This document shows, one piece after another, positions 1 to 12,690 of a DNA stretch of 64,000 nt; positions within the stretch are counted from its first letter, which is position 1; each line of letters starts with the position of its first letter. A model generated the notes under the pieces. That model was not told the DNA's origin and searched no databases. It worked only from the letters and a program-made list of their open reading frames with translations. Source of the stretch: Wolfiporia cocos (lineage: Eukaryota; Basidiomycota; Agaricomycetes; Polyporales; Phaeolaceae); NCBI GenBank assembly GCA_029448655.1, contig JACCLO010000003.1:4774001-4838000 (forward strand), written 5' to 3'. The translations under genes were made by a program, and so were the position numbers.

Positions 1-772
1 AACTTGGCAATGAGGCTTATACTGGCTTATCTGGCCGGCGCTGGACCCGTCCACCTCACCTACGTCAAATCGAAGTTGTGGGCCCTCATCCGGACATCTT
101 AAGCGCATTAGTGTCCATAAGGCTTGGTCAAGGCTGCGATACTCTGAAAATTGAAAAGATGACGATTCCACCTGTAAGGATAGACCACGATGGACATGAT
201 TTGTCGGCAGAAGTACAGCAGCTGCTGTGGCATGCAGGATCATCCCTCCAACACCTATCTTTTGGATTATGTCTTCCTACCAGTGGCAAAGGATTCCATT
301 CACATGCCCCAGATTGTATGTATTGCTCTTCCGATATCCGGTCAGCATTGCTGAGTCTCAATCTTTCACAGACGGATGCCTCGACTTCAGCGACAATGTG
401 GCACTCGAGACAGTAGAAGTCACTGTAATTGTGACTGAAAAGCAAGTCATCAGCTCATCTATTGATTGGATTCCACGATTCCTCTTCCAATCGCGCTCAG
501 TCCCATCCCTGAAATGGGTCACATGGCGCTTTGAGCGACTCAATAGCAGTCTTCGCGCCACAGATGTTCTGCCAATGCTGGAGAGCTGTTCTCAGCTCGA
601 TGAAATCCTGGATGACAGTCAGCCCTCATTGCGGCTGGAATTTGACATGCATGCCGATGAAACGGGTGATGCAGATGACATCTTCGAAGAACATGCCTCA
701 ACGTACTTCCCAAGATTGGCGGAGCGCCTCACGTACGTCTGTTGTATGTCATATCCCTTCGGACGGGACTGA
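1..772 (+). CDS. 3' end of an F-box/LRR-like protein gene (partial)
   Basis: The gene enters from the left edge. Exon 1 (1-315) and exon 2 (372-772) join in phase across a 56-nt intron (316-371, GT at 316, AG at 371). The spliced protein has the hydrophobic repeat rhythm of the uncharacterised F-box/LRR-like proteins that are numerous in mushroom genomes, for example an HLRQIEVVG segment, LLWHAGSSLQHLSFGL and SVPSLKWVTWRFERL. It ends with an acidic stretch and YFPRLAER, close to the FPSLYSRGI ending of the copy at 12503-12688. The N-terminal F-box would lie outside the window. Such proteins are presumed SCF substrate adaptors, but nothing here shows a substrate. The family assignment is an inference from pattern. 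Confidence 0.5.
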
Positions 773-2890
773 TATGATGTCCCTACAGACGATACTATAC
801 CTGATACAAGTTCTGACTGCGGACAAGGCAAGCGCTCACCGAAGAACATGCAATTCAATGTCACCTCTTGGACCTGGCTGCGCAATGAGCAAGTAGGGGG
901 TCCTGGGCGTCGCACGCGAAGAGTCGTTTTGCAACTGACGCTGTGGTGTTGATTTCGTTGCATACTTTCTGATTATGAATAAAAACGTTGTCTTGCTTTC
1001 TCTAACGCGCACTGTATTTTCATGAAATGCCAAATACGCGCCATGAAGTATATCAAACCCCGACTTCAGCTTACTCTATTATTAGTCTTTGCCCTCCTGA
1101 GTAGTTCTCCTACCGCGTGTACATCGCCTTGAGATGGCCCTGGCATTACTCATACGGTACCTCGTCCAGTGTACAGGATATCAAAACTATGTGACATACT
1201 TTGCTGGGTTTTAGGCTTCTTACCACGAACATAGGTAATGTCACATAGCCGTCGTCTTTGTTCAAGATGCTGATACCTCTATCCGGATACTCCCGGACAG
1301 TGCCTGCACAGTCATGACCTGTACACGCTTTGAACGCAATTGTCTTTTGATGTTGGTGAGTGTACGCTTTGGACTTGCCCACAACCATCTACTGCGCGAC
1401 TCCAACCTATGTATGTGACATTTATATGATAGCTAGCGCTCTGCAAAGGAGACTTGATCAGCCGCTGCTTGTAGCAAGGTATCAAGTGTTCTCGCCAAAA
1501 CGTCGCAACAATGGTGCTACTAAGGGACTGTCTTTGCCCTAGTATTCATGATTCAATGACGCTACGACGCCAAGCGGCCCAGCCCGTTTTCAGCATGGTT
1601 CGTATTGGATACGGTGTTTCTAACTCAGAGAAGTACTATGTGCGCAATATTCATCAGCAGATATGAGTCGAGTCTACTCAGCGCATTGTATGCATTTCAC
1701 TGAACGAGAGGGGTTGCGATAAATGCGACGACTAGCACAATGATCGCTTCCCCGTGGGACCGCCAGTGAGCGCATAAGGCAGCGTAGTAAAGTACAGGCA
1801 GCAGCGCAGCATTTCTCCATCGTAGTGCGTCCGCATCAGCATATGCACCAGCATTCGCAGGCCAGGGTCCCCGCCGTTTGCCGCACCTCCTGATCAAGCG
1901 CCGAGAGTGGAGGGTCGACATATTCTTCTCAGCCATCAGGCTGAGGTGCGACAATGCCTCTACTATCGGACACGGATTGCTGTACATGCAATCAGCGGCC
2001 TCACACAACTCAAGATTGGTGCGGAATTGTCCTTAGCCGATGCGTATTCGCCTCGGGTCTGTAGGCAATGCGTTCCTCCACCTAAGCTGACAGTAAACTG
2101 CAGGGGTCCAAAGCTACGTTGCAGAATACAATTGTGGGCAACACGTAGCACTCATATTCGCTCGACTGCTCATGCCTGCGGCTCTCTGCATATCGTTTCT
2201 GTAGCGTCCTTTTCCTGCCTTATGATAATTTGTAGCGTTACAAACACTGCCTATGCGATCTTCCAGATAAACGGATTGTAAAAGAAGCACGTCAAATACA
2301 AGAAACGCGTGGAATTCCGGATGATTCTTGAACGGAAGATGGTGAGCATAGGTATTAATATTACAATATTTAATGTTACAATATTTGGCATAGATAAAGC
2401 TAAAGGATTGACATGTACCATATATCAATCAACCGCATTGCCGTCAAGTGCTGGTGGCCTAGTGCAAATACAATACAGTAAAATTGTATCTAGTGGAAAG
2501 CTCGATGAAACTGATGCTCCATAATCTTAGGATGCACTAATCTGAGTCTCATCGAACGCAACGCTTTGTGGCTTAGCAGAGCATCCATGTTGGTCTAAGA
2601 GAAGAGTTTGTGGTTCCGCCTTTTGCTCATGACTTCTTCAGTGGCCGCCAACTGAAAATAAGCGCTGTATTGCGAGCTTGTGACCTCAAGCAGTTATCGA
2701 TGTGGACGACGTGCATCATAACGTCTATTGGTATCTACCTATCTGGTCCCTTCCTACTTCCATGATTCCATGAGGTACAGTATTGCCATCGGCCACCTGA
2801 GCCTCGTTGCTAATCATTACCAACGACACAGCTGCCAGATGCTGGGTCTACAAGTGGTGTCAGTCATGAGTTCTGCTGCAGTAATGCCCA
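773..2890. other. No supported gene
   Basis: Only short ORFs without recognisable domains, clear splice structure or codon bias occur here. The stretch 2340-2400 is AT-rich with a repeated AATATT pattern. I see no mobile-element ends. Confidence 0.4.
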
Positions 2891-4556
2891 TCATACATTA
2901 CTTACAGATATATTGAGGTCGCTACTCTTCCCATCATACTCGCCATCATCGGATGGCGATCCATTCGATTCACCGTGGTCAAGTGGGGCACCCATGTTAC
3001 CGATCAATCGAGATGTGAAATCCATGCTACCAGATAGGATTTCGTCGCTTTCCTGCGGTGTCATGAATGATGGAAGCCTTGAGTCTCCGAGACTCCGACC
3101 GACGTCAAAATTTTGTCGAAGGTTGAACATGAACCTTGATATGAGAATGCCAGAGATGCTGTTTACCGTGTAATCAACGTAAAGAAGAGATTTCACTAAG
3201 TAGTCTTACGGGGGTAGGAACAAAGTCACATAATCCTCATCAATCTATGCAGCGATCAGGATTGCATGTCCGGCCCTCATGAATAGCAAGCGAATTCACA
3301 CCTGCCATGCAGCCGTGTTGATTATATCTAGCTCTGTCACGATTTGTAGAATATCAAGTAGTAGAAGAATGCTAAGTGTCATTGGTCTTTAGTGATAGAT
3401 AAGAGTGATCATCAAAGCTCACATGAAATACACAATCCCTGTATAAACCAGCTTTAAAGACGCTTATGTAGTAATGTATGCCAGCTTACCATTTCGGAAA
3501 AGCAGAGACATTGTTGTTGACTTCGTCTTGATGTTTGGTGTACCGAACATCCGTGTAATTGTGTAAAACCAGGTGGCAGCGACCACAACAACGTTGGAAA
3601 GTATGGCGCAAGTACGCGTGACAATGACGACTACAAAGACTGAGCTGAGCTCAACCCCTCATGAGTTGCTATTTCACGCACTCCTGCGATAGCCATAAGT
3701 CATTTCCTAGGATGATGCATGAGTAGAAGCTACCGGTTATATGTACTGGCTGTAATAGAGCCAGTAGTGACGCAAACTGGTACATTGCCTACATATTGCA
3801 CGAACGCATATGATTGATGGACATAAACATACTGGGATTTCAACAATCCTTTTCATTAGCGAATGCCATATATGACAGTAATTATACTGACAAGACTCGT
3901 TGCAGCAGGCACAAGCCCTGTGAAAAGTGCCAGCAAAGTGAGATGCCATTTCTGTTTAGTAATCGCATAGACACGAAGTGCAGAGAATGCTGAAGGGCGT
4001 TAGTCAAGTATAAGAAGCGCATTCACTGGCTTACATGCTACTACTATGTAGGACGAGATATATAGAATATGCGGAATGATTACTTGGGCTTCGCAGCTGA
4101 AGCACTATCATGGGTTTGAGATCACGGATCTTGGAAAGTAGAAGTCACCTCTGTTAGGAGTATCAGTGATCTACTGTTGACATTATGCGGCTGCTCACCT
4201 GTGCACTAGTCCAATAGAACGGACTGAGGAGATACATGGAACCAAATAGCAGGAGAATGCAGCGATTCAGCAGAATGAGGGCTGTTACCCCTGTCATCCG
4301 GTACCTCCATATGTAGACAATCTCACGATCTAGTGTGATAAAGTGCTCATAGAAAATCAATGCTGAGAAACCATGAAAAAGAATACTCAGTATATCTAAT
4401 CTTCGCTTACCCGCTGCGGCGAGGTAGCAATAGGAGCCGATGTCACTAACACACGATCCGTCACATTAGAATACGGCAATGATGATGTTAAAACACATAC
4501 TCGTCTTTCAAACTCTCTATGATCTCTTCATTGGAAAGGCTCGAGTTGGATGACAT
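2891..4556 (-). CDS. DUF6533-type multi-pass membrane protein
   Basis: Five 5' exons can be traced with matching phases: 4556-4501, 4445-4411, 4362-4199, 4104-4035 and one starting at 3989. The introns are 55, 48, 94 and 45 nt. The start is ATG at 4556 in a good context. The protein opens MSSNSSLSNEEIIESLKD, then SYCYLAAAALIFYEHF, ITLDREIVYIWRYRM and LILLNRCILLLF, which is the DUF6533 signature (LxFYEHxxTLDREVxxIW). Further membrane segments follow (ILYISSYIVVA, LLALFTGLVPAATSL). The last exon starts at 3195 and ends at 2891 with ISRFMFNLRQ and the GNMGAPLDH tail typical of the family. The middle exons (about 3200-3850) could not be resolved. These are seven-helix-like fungal membrane proteins of unknown function. 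Confidence 0.7.
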
Positions 4557-5129
4557 CTTGGGAAGCGGAATTCAGCAGGTCATTTTCGTATCACGCCGCG
4601 ATGGCATGAAGCTTTATAGGGGGGCTATGCCAAGAATTGCATAAAGCCGCCTGAGAAATGCTAGACCGAATGTAGCGCTGATGGAGATATCGCGCAGGAA
4701 GATTTCGACTCTATTTGCACAAAATAACGGGCAAGTCTCAAATGACACTGAGTGGACTAACCAGCATAAACGCGTGTGCGCTTTATATGCTTCTCTATTT
4801 CAGAATCACTCCCAGTCAAATCAGACGTTTTGCAGTACGTATGGGTAGTGTTCACTGACAATCAAATGTAGATTAGTGCGAAGTCTGTCTTGGCGTCTTG
4901 CCGTTACAGTCCTATCACATCAGTCTCAGATCACATTATCAATTAGCCGCTTTGTCATGAGTGTCGGGGTTGTTATAGACGCGCCGCTAAAGGTTACTAC
5001 GATCAAAAAGCCGCGCGCGCGCTGGACTGGCACATAGATATCTAACGCATATTTGTACGACATTGATCTCAGGGCGTAATGTGCTGATCGCTTGCATATC
5101 TCACAGACTATCGGTAATGCGGGGTATTT
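4557..5129. other. No supported gene
   Basis: Intergenic sequence upstream of the DUF6533 gene. It may hold that gene's promoter, but I could not place a convincing TATA box. Confidence 0.35.
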
Positions 5130-5384
5130 AGACACCGGGGGCATTATCTGATGACTTTGTCAGAAACATGTTGGTATCATTTAAATAAATGATCCAATGC
5201 GAACATAATGCATTGATTGCTTATATATTATCTTCACAGATAATGCCCCCGGTGTCTGGATCTTTACGCAGCCATGGTCCTGTGTTTCTTATGATATCAA
5301 CCAATGCATTATGTTTGCATTTGATCACTTATTTGAATGATACCAACATGTTTCTGACAAAGTCGTTAGACAATGCCCCCGGTG
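5130..5384. repeat. Nested fold-back (inverted) repeat, MITE-like
   Basis: An 83-nt arm at 5133-5215 is repeated in inverse orientation at 5302-5384 with few mismatches, so the DNA can fold back. A second, perfect 21-bp inverted pair uses the same end: 5130-5150 and 5237-5257, both ending in the CACCGGGGGCATT motif. The end motif therefore occurs three times (5133 forward, 5240 and 5371 reversed), as if one fold-back element sits inside or next to another. No transposase and no clear target duplication were seen. Confidence 0.7.
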
Positions 5385-8291
5385 AGTCTGACTTCTGCTA
5401 CTGTACTGCTGCTAACGATATTGAATCGCGATCGGAGTTCCTCCCGAACAACGTTGATCGGGAGAAACCAACCGATCAATGATCGATGGAGGTAGCACAT
5501 ATGTCAGCTCTTAGCAATCGCATTGCATGGCGCTCAATGTTTGGGATCATAGCAACACCCGCTGCCTCTGCCTTTACGCCGAATGCGGTCTTATCTGTGC
5601 CGACTGACGTCGCTGACGCGACCGATTCCCAAAATTCGAAGTCGCATGCGACTTCCGAAAACGCGCATGGTATGTGATGCCACTCACGCGCGGCTGTAGC
5701 AGTACGATAATGTGGCCAGCTGCAGCACGAATATACTTCAGAGGACTAAGACAACTTGGCCACTGCTTAATCAAGAGGCACGAGACTGGGAAACATATAA
5801 CAGAGGCCTCGTACGTCCTGGTCTTCAAATGCCCCCTTCATATTGACCCTCTCCAGCCGCACTGCTTGTCCAATATTCACAACGATATCCCAAGCGCTCC
5901 ATAGCGTCATTTCATATGATTGCGCCCTTGCATTCTAAGCGCTGAGCTACCGACTAGGCTATCGCCGCTGCAGCTACCCACGTATCGCCCATCTGCCTCG
6001 TTGCCATGAGCACTGGCGACTTGGTAGGCATGGGATACACGGATAATGAGAGCAGATTTAAGGGACCGGACGCTTCCGTGATGCGGGTGACGACTTCGTC
6101 GATACGACATTTTCACTCCAGGAGGAGACATCGCACGTGTTCATTGGCGAGTTGAGGGAGGCCCGGGCGTACGCGATCAGATGCTTGGCGCAATCAACGT
6201 GAGATAGGATGTTTCTGTAGGTGTTGTTTTGTGTGCCGCTGACGAACCGGTCGCGTAGTATGAGACCAACTCCAAGAAGCTTCAAGCTGGCAGACGCCCC
6301 ACGGAAGATGCTGGTGTTCGCTATGTAGCGCCCTGTGATATGATCGTATACAGCAGGAATGGACCTATGAGTCGAGGAAGTCCTGCACCCTCTGGTTGCC
6401 CAAAAAACTGCTCAATCTCGTAGCTTTCTCACTTGCCTTGCGATCCGCATATAGTAGCTGATTTTCTGGGCCCACTCCTGCAGATATCATGTCCAAGGCG
6501 AATACACAAGCGCGGCTCACGGGAAAGAGGCCGTCTCTGATCTTTCAGAGCACGTGAAGCATCCTTTAGCGCAATTTGAGCGGGACACTATCCTGATCCC
6601 ATGGCACGCGCATAATGTAAGTTCCTCGTCGTATGAGCAAAGCATCCTTAAACCGCCTCTCTGGAATTGATCTCGCACCATGTAACATCCTGGCTTCGGG
6701 AAAGATACGTACAGGTGAAGAGGAAGAGCGCAGATGTGAGACTGGCAAGAAAGGTTTGTCGGTTCCAGTATCCATCACATGTTCACACTCACTTGATGGT
6801 AATGGAATGGACAGGGCGCAGGTTCTTAAACAACTACGGGGAGCGCACGCCCGGCCAGCGCGAGGTATGTTTAGCGCTTGAAAAGGTCGCCGGCGAGGCA
6901 AGAACGGCACTTCCGGTCAGCTTAATTCTGAGTACGCCGTAGGAGAGACATACTGATACGCTTTCAGTGGCGACTGCATACGTGATGCAGAGAACGCCGT
7001 TGGGGTTCCAGATCATCGGCGAATAAAAAGTCGATCATTCTATGAACATCATCGAGGCGCTGGACGTTACGCTTGGCCCCGAGCAGCTTGCGTACCTTGA
7101 GGATGTGCTGCCATTTGTCGTGGGACCCCCGCATGGAATTATCGTGAATGTTTCAATGTCTTCGCGGACGTAAGAATGGCATCCAATTGAGATCGTATAC
7201 TAGTAATGCTAGTGCAATAACTCGGGGCACAATGGATGTTACGAGTCTATGGGCGACCTCGGAAAGTGGCCAGTCCAGCAATCCATTTGCCCGGGCAAGG
7301 CATGGGTAGGATATCGATTGCCGCAGTGAATATACGGCCAGCTAATCCCAGGGCGACACGTTCACAGTGCCGCTCTCGCGATCAGATCTTCCAGCTCGGA
7401 GGCAGTGGAGCGCGAGAAAGTCCTGGCGGCGCTTAGGGAACACGTCAAGTAGACCTCAGTGGCGGCTCACCACTCTCTAGTGGTATCCGTTGGCAACACA
7501 TACTAACAGGGTCCAGCAGGCATTCGAGACATTACAGTAATTGTAAGTAGCACATACATTCAACAGCGACCAACGATGTGACTTCCAACAGTTTTGTACA
7601 GGCTTCTAGACATATCTATCATGCTCCTGCAGGTTGGTGACGTATGGGCGGCTTGTCAAATCGAGATTAGAGCGTATTGCCTCATTCTTTGTTTTCATCT
7701 CCCACAAGCATGCTGAACCTCGATATCTGTGTCCTCGGTTTCGCTGAAGGGCAGTCTATATCCGAGCAAGATACTCAATTCGTGATCCAGATATCCAACA
7801 CTCTTATCAGTAACTGGCAACGTTTATTGTCGAACACGATTCAACCTGATCCCATTTTTGATCATGGAATCCTGGTATCGCGATATTCAGGCTTACGGCC
7901 ATCAGCTGTCGCACGCTCCATGAGCAACAAGCTTTGGATCTAGATTGATGGTTGCACGATGTTCGTAAAAGCAAGCTCTTGCGCTATATTCTAGCGTCTC
8001 AATTATTGTGACAGTGTCTGGCGTCTCAGAATGTTTGTGAACGTAGCATGTACGGCTGATCGAGTCAAGACTATGAAATAGGGCTCATACTCTGATTAGC
8101 TCGCAGTAGCGCAGATGAAATATATGGTTCTCGACACCGCGCGTCGATCACCTGCGTCGGTCGTAAGCCGCCTCTCCGCAATCGGTAAATAGCTTGCCTT
8201 ATATAGAATCCACCGGTCGTCATTGTTCCCACATATCCTCCACAACGCATCATGGGTGAGGTCATCGTTCAAACAAGAATGACCCGCCGCA
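5385..8291. other. Gene debris, no confident gene
   Basis: Many short ORFs overlap on both strands. The best coding-like stretch is on the minus strand, about 6368-6064, an open frame containing DRFVSGTQNNTYRNI and HLIAYARASLN, but I do not recognise the family. Around 6600-6950 on the plus strand a frame with ARKVCRFQYPSHVHTHLMV also looks like a decayed exon. Neither has a clear start or splice sites. Confidence 0.3.
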
Positions 8292-8298
8292 TATATAA
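8292..8298 (+). promoter_or_regulatory. TATA-like box of the Con-6 gene
   Basis: TATATAA lies 90 nt upstream of the Con-6 start codon at 8388, a plausible distance for a fungal promoter. Assigned from position and sequence only. Confidence 0.35.
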
Positions 8299-8387
8299 GA
8301 TGCATGAATGTGAGTCCACTTCCAACACGACTTTGCCCTTGACTTTCACCTCCATTTTCACCTACTCTATAACTCGCCGCATACACG

Positions 8388-8765
8388 ATGTCTTTGCCCA
8401 CCCGCCAAATCGGAGGCCACAAGGTATTGAACTCATATGTTTGTATATTGTTATCTCACATCGAGTCGTCAGGCTGCAGTCAACAACCCGAATGTCTCTG
8501 ACGAGGCGAAGGAGCACTCTCGCCAGGCAATCCAGGAGCTGGAGCGTGATTCTGAGACCCAGGACACACGCGAGGGTTACCAGGAGGATAAGGACGAGGT
8601 TCGCGTGAATGCTGGACAAGGCCACCATGAAGAGTACGTATATGCAGATGCGTTGAACGAAGGCATGCTTAACGTCTCGTATCTCCACGCGTCGTAGATC
8701 CAAACGTCAGTCAGGAGGCGAAGGACAACGCTAGAGAGCTTCTCGAGGAGAAGGGTGCCATTTAG
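8388..8765 (+). CDS. Con-6 family (conidiation-specific protein 6) protein
   Basis: The start is ATG at 8388 (MSLPTRQIGGHK), followed by a short intron (donor at 8424) whose acceptor precedes AAVNNPNVSDEAKEHS. This is the first Con-6 repeat (NPNVSxEAKxxA). A second intron begins at 8634 and a second repeat, PNVSQEAKDNARELLEE, follows to the stop at 8763-8765. Two NPNVS repeats in a short, charged, hydrophilic protein are diagnostic of the family. Family members are small proteins linked to conidiation or stress in filamentous fungi, with no known catalytic activity. The splice phase of the second intron does not close cleanly (one nucleotide off with the GTACGT donor and TCGTAG acceptor), so the copy may carry an indel. 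Confidence 0.75.
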
Positions 8766-9289
8766 GTACCAAGCAGCGGGTGTCTTCAATTTGTTGTATC
8801 AGTATTAGCGACTTCAATTGGCGAAATGTAATCTATGGCGAACGGTTATCATGTCTTTTCGAGTCTTGACATTGCAACACTATCAATGTCGGCATGGAAC
8901 ACTGAATACTGAGACCCACGTAGCTGCGTATCTAATGCAGGAATACCATCATAAACTACGTTCCGTGCCAGGAACGCTGCCTGAGTAGAGCGGTGGCGTG
9001 AGGATCCCTCCCAAATAGCTGGTTTCACGATATCTTCGACTACCATCCTTTCATGTGGCAAGCGGTGTTCTGATTTCTGTGAGCGTGTACACACGCGTAG
9101 CACCATTCTAATGCTGCATTGTCTACAGTAATTGGTTGATTACAATGCATTGGTATTCGATTTCGATCTGGCTGAGTAGCTTGAGCTTGGGAACTGCAAA
9201 GTGAACCGCGACACTGTATAGACATCTAGATTTGATGAACTCGAAAAGACTGTACTAAAACGTTATCATAACACAGGATGACAGATGAG
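8766..9289. other. No supported gene
   Basis: A minus-strand open stretch (9106-8849) contains FLARNVVYDGIPALDTQLRGS, which reads like part of a real protein but has no recognisable domain. Nothing else is supported. Confidence 0.3.
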
Positions 9290-10330
9290 TTGGGAGATGA
9301 TCCTGCAGCGATGCGTCTGAGCGAGATTGTGACCTTTATTAAGGCCTAAGCGGTGGTTCAGCCATGCATGACCAAGAATTCAGCATTTGATGTTGAAGCA
9401 CTGGTACTACGAGGCATCGAGTAGCGTCCCCCGAAGCATCCACAGGAACGAGACGGGATGCCGTATTACCTCAATTCAGCTCGAAGGTGGCATCTCGAAT
9501 ACCACTCGGGATATGGGACTAGATTCTACCATACCTCGAAGATGAGCCGGAGACGTTGGATATCGCGGAAGAAGTATGCAGAGGGTGGTACTCGACCAGT
9601 CATCACCTGAGGTTCCTTTAAACAAACATATGTAGGAGCGTGCGGGACGTATTCTTGTATGCTCGTTATTCTTAGACAATCCCATGGTCAAGAGGGGTTG
9701 TGTCCTATCTGGCCATCAGTGGCATGTGGGCGTCGTACATTAATCCCATATGCCGAGTCAGAGACGTCCAGCGGCTCTGCAATTATGATGCATCTCTTGA
9801 AAATGTCAATCTGCCCCGGTTTCTACATCATATAGGGAACGCTCTACGTGAACTTTACATATCTTAGCTTGTTTCAGTCCAGGCGAGGATCCACACACGC
9901 ATAACGCCGTCGCAGAGCTTCGTTGCGGGACGTACGTAGCTCACGTACCGTTGCCGGCACCATTGGTGGGATTAGGCAGGGTGACCGCCCGAACCGCAAT
10001 TGAAAGTTGGAGAACCCGGTGGATGTATTGACCGTGTTCATGATATCGATACAACCTCTTCGTGGGACACAGACCCGCTACTTCAAATGGAAGTTGTTAC
10101 GCTCACTGCATGCTTCATGCGTAGTGCCAGACGTCGACCTGTCCCGAAATGTTAGCCTTCAGTCTCTTGAGATAGACATTGGCGGGCACAGTATGTCTCC
10201 AGCAAAGCTGGAGAAAGCGGAGATAGATGGAGTGATCCAGCAGATCATCTCATTGACATTCTCTATTGCACTTGAGACAATCACAATCAATCAATCTTGA
10301 TTTTGGTTGCTCAGCGGCCGGCCCCATCAT
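9290..10330 (+). pseudogene. F-box/LRR-like family, decayed copy 1
   Basis: 9415-9610 matches 11036-11210, 15880-16135 and, inverted, 52684-53000. 9740-10330 matches 12030-12500. The best open part is 10007-10300, with VPDVDLSRNVSLQSLEIDIG, the same motif as VGLDLSRNVGLQALEIDI in copy 2. Stops and frameshifts break the frame several times. This is a remnant of the same uncharacterised F-box/LRR-like family as 1-772, inferred from repeat structure and leucine spacing. Confidence 0.5.
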
Positions 10331-10339
10331 ACCAAGGTG

Positions 10340-12690
10340 CCTTGAGGCATTCATGAATTCGCGGTCCCCTTGTCATAACTTCGAGTGAGCTCTGATGATC
10401 TCGATGCCGGAGCTGCTAAGCAACTGATCCTGTATTGCTCTCAGGCAGGTGTGCGTCGGCAGAGAAAAATATGGTAAGGTATGCTTACCTCTGCCACATC
10501 CGAAGCGCGAAAAAGGTTTGAAGGCTGTTAGAAGCCAAGAGTCCAGCACATGGGGCAGTGCGACACGACAGGTGCAACACACGATGCGCGCGAGATGAAC
10601 GATGACTATTATGTACCACAGGACAAGGGGAGTGTCACCGTGAATTAGTGAACATAGGGACATAGAGTCGACGTTCTGTTAACGTTCAAGGCCAGGTGGG
10701 AGACGAACATGTCTACCATATTCAAGCCTGTGCGGATTAACTGGCGTCGAAGAATTGCATCCGAGCGCGCGTTGGTTGAACGCGTCTGATAAGCGCCCAT
10801 ATACTATGAACTCGTACTCGTGGAACGCGTCACGACGTCTCGCTACTTAAACTCTGCTCCCTAGCCGGCGTCGTCCTGCGAAAGGCTATCATCATACAAG
10901 ATGCTCATTGAGATCGCAGAGCAGCTCGCCGCCGCAGTGGGTTTGCAGCGAGGTTTATGACTTTCATCCAAGACTTACGCTGTTGTTCAGCCATGCATTG
11001 TTGAGAGCCCAGTTTTTGATGCCGAGGCACGGATATTGCGAGACATCGAGTGGCGTCCGCCGAAGGATGCGTGGGAACCAGTAGTTTCGAGACGGGATCC
11101 CCTATGTATACTACCTCAATTCAGCTCGGAGACGGTGGCATCCCAGATACCGATTGGGATGGGACAAGATCTTAGGATACCTGGAGGATGAGCCGGGGAC
11201 GTTGGGAATCTGTCGAAATTTACGGGAGAGCGCCCGCTCGTGAGGCTACGCGCTCCCTCCAGGGACTTCGTCTGGATAGGTTCAAACGCACGGCGTAGGT
11301 ACGTACAATCCGTCCCCTTTTATAACGGTGACTCATCTGCCCGTACCGACCCGATTATCAGCCCCCCGACTCCCGCCGCGCCCGCCATTTCCGCCTTGGC
11401 GCGCTATTGACTCCGATCGATGCGCGACTCCGATCGCACCATCGCGCGCCGAGCGCGTCGACTTCCAACAGAATCGTGGAGGAAGTATGCAGAGGGCTAT
11501 ACCGGACCAGTCATCGCCTCAAGTTCATGGCAAATAATCGTAAGGAGATCCAACATAGCATGGAAGACGTATGGCAGTATGCGCGCAACACTAGAGCACT
11601 TTCAACGTCAAGACGGCTTACGAGCGAGTATACCCTGTGGGGCAGCGATGCAGAGGCAGGCAGGCAGCGCGGCATAACTTGAAGCAGCCTCGGCGTTCGC
11701 AGCAATGTTTGCGGGCGGACAACTCCCACGCCTGTAATGGCTCTAGATCGGGCATGGAGAATGGACGCCGGGGGCGACCCCACAGAGCGTGGTCCTGCAC
11801 CTCTCCGCCCTCCATTCGGTCGCTTCCTTGTCACTCGATCACATCACCCTCCCCTCAGTCACGGTGCTCTTGCGTCTTGTCTGTGCATTCGACTGCCTGG
11901 TGCAGCTCACAGTTAGCAGCTTGCGTTTGTTGGACAAACGGGTGCCTCCGGCAGGCAGACGATGGGATCCCTCGCCAACTCTTAAGAATTTAACCATCTA
12001 CATACAGGATATGAACTGGCCAGATGAGCTTTGCACGCTAAGCCCATGTGTCGAGCTAGAGACGTCCAGCGGCTCTGCGACTATCCTACGTCTCTCAAAA
12101 GCTATTAGCTGCTCAGATCTGCAGCAGCAGCTACATTATGCAGGGAAAGCTCTATGTGTGCTCCGGCTCGCCCTGTCCCACTCATTCGAGTCGGACAGGG
12201 AGCGATGCTGCACACAACCTCTTCGCAGTACGCAAATTCGTTACTTGGCAGTTGATGCGCTCACTACATACATGCTTCTGGCACAGTACCAGATGTAGGC
12301 CTGGACCTGTCCCGGAATGTTGGCCTGCAGGCTCTTGAGATAGACATTAACAGATACATGATGCCTCCAGCTTTGGTGGAGAAAGCGGGGACATATGATA
12401 TGATCCAGCAAATCATTTCTTCTATATCCTCTACTGCACTTCAGAAGATCAAGATCGATTTAGGTCTTGACTACTCGGAGGCTGGCCCTTTAATTATGTC
12501 GCATGTACTATGTGCATGACGTACAGCAGTGCCTTCCCCTCGCTCCGGAAAAGTACCCGTCGCTGGGGTTTGTGCGTCTGGTGTTCTCCTGCATGGATGA
12601 AACTCTCAAGAAGCAGATGGAGGCCGATTGGGTCAATCTCATACCGACTTGGTTCCCCAGCCTCTATTCTCGTGGGATTATCACGTAGGC
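10340..12690 (+). pseudogene. F-box/LRR-like family, copy 2 with its upstream region
   Basis: 10350-10900 is the conserved upstream region also found at 15245-15770. A start-like ATG lies at about 10901. The clearest coding part is 11789-12298, with LHSVASLSLDHITLPS, VLLRLVCAFDCLVQL and SPTLKNLTIYI, typical of mushroom F-box/LRR-like proteins. A frameshift near 12270-12290 shifts the reading to VGLDLSRNVGLQALEIDI, and the C-terminus appears in yet another frame at 12503-12688, ending WFPSLYSRGIIT. The overall order is that of a full gene with at least two frame breaks, so it is probably a pseudogene. Unannotated introns could explain part of the shifts. Confidence 0.5.
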
